Source of the DNA: Terriglobales bacterium
GTDB lineage: Bacteria > Acidobacteriota > Terriglobia > Terriglobales > Acidobacteriaceae
NCBI GenBank assembly: GCA_025934025.1
Contig: JAICYU010000005.1
Span: 1 to 40,569 of the forward strand
Direction of reading: 5' to 3'
Length of the DNA: 40,569 nt
The notes beneath the pieces were generated by a model, which was given only the letters and a program-made list of their open reading frames with translations, did not search any database and was not told the origin of the DNA. This document shows positions 39,967 to 40,569 of this stretch, in pieces. Position 1 is the first letter of the stretch; each line of letters opens with the position of its first letter. Made by a program: the position numbers and the translations under genes.

Positions 39967-40371
39967 ATGCAACTGAACCTGAAACCCACCAGCGCCAAAG
40001 TGCGCGATTACTACGCCGCTCTCAACCAGTTTGGCCAGCTCAACATCAGCCACGAGATGGCGGTGCGCGCGGCCTTTGCCTCACTGCTCGATAGCTGCGC
40101 CAGGCCGCTCGGCTGGAAGCTGGTTCCCGAATACCGCATTGCGCTGCCCCGGAGCAAATCGGTCATCGTGGATGGCGCTGTCCTAGACACGTTCACTCTC
40201 AAGCACGGCTACTGGGAAGCCAAGGATCTGAAAGATGATCTCGAAAAGGAGATCAAGAAGAAGCTGGAACTGGGCTATCCCCGCAACAACATCATTTTTC
40301 AGAGCCCCGAGCGCGCCATCCTTTACCAGAAGGGCATCCGCCAGATGAGATTTCCCTGCGGGTTCGCATGA
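39967..40371 (+). CDS. Short protein resembling the N-terminal nuclease domain of large restriction-modification enzymes, possibly truncated
   Basis: VPEYRIALPRSKSVIVDGAVLDTFTLKHGYWEAKDLKDDLEKEIKKKLELGYPRNNIIFQSPERAILYQ (D...EAK PD-(D/E)XK-like core), then stops after a short unrelated tail. Confidence 0.6.
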   Translation: MQLNLKPTSAKVRDYYAALNQFGQLNISHEMAVRAAFASLLDSCARPLGWKLVPEYRIALPRSKSVIVDGAVLDTFTLKHGYWEAKDLKDDLEKEIKKKLELGYPRNNIIFQSPERAILYQKGIRQMRFPCGFA

Positions 40372-40462
40372 CCTTGCTGATCGGTTATCCGAAAAGAGAA
40401 ATTCGCCTTCCATTCACCTGTGCTATATTCAACGGGATGTCAGATTTGCGGCAGGAAACCAC

Positions 40463-40569
40463 ATGACCATTTACCACCGAGCGAAACAAGGTCAAATCGT
40501 CTTGGGTGACTCGCTGGAATACATGCGCGATCTTAAGAGCGAGTCGGTCGATCTCGTTGTTACCAGTCC
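40463..40569 (+). CDS. DNA methyltransferase (site-specific, amino-MTase type), partial at the right edge
   Basis: MTIYHRAKQGQIVLGDSLEYMRDLKSESVDLVVTS...; GDSLEYM and DLVVTSP match the start of an alpha/beta-class amino-MTase. Confidence 0.7.
   Translation, partial: MTIYHRAKQGQIVLGDSLEYMRDLKSESVDLVVTS

Noticed and set aside
39593-39976. 127-aa plus-strand ORF before the nuclease-domain gene
   Set aside because: Lies in an AT-richer intergenic stretch, with low-complexity hydrophobic composition and no family match; probably non-coding.

Overview
The window is a 40.6 kb chromosomal segment whose gene content and intergenic repeats suggest an Acidobacteria (Terriglobia-like) genome; this is inferred, since no search was possible. 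Core genes include rodA (partial), mrdA, a two-component pair, tRNA-Arg(CCG), carA/carB, lepB, a YvcK/CofD-like gene, glmU, an hsp20, an ECF sigma/anti-sigma pair and tRNA-Val(CAC). A full kdp K+ transport locus (kdpFABC, a BBP2-type porin, KdpE) is present. In it KdpD is split into two tandem N-terminal KdpD/Usp proteins and a separate divergent DUF4118 histidine kinase. Accessory content includes three toxin-antitoxin pairs (VapBC, RES-Xre, MazEF-like), a UDP-glucose dehydrogenase homologue lacking catalytic motifs, and a possible restriction/defence cluster at the right edge. The strongest discovery candidate is a carboxymuconolactone decarboxylase/AhpD-like gene at 28759-29292 (minus). It is split in the ORF track by one in-frame UGA at the second Cys of a CxxC motif (CPF-UGA-IDIN). 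A 7-bp stem-loop with an AGGU-containing loop starts 13 nt after that UGA, and a strong Shine-Dalgarno precedes the gene, so it is a candidate selenoprotein. Just beyond the adjacent lepB lies a CYCXC/PCYCGC-type protein.
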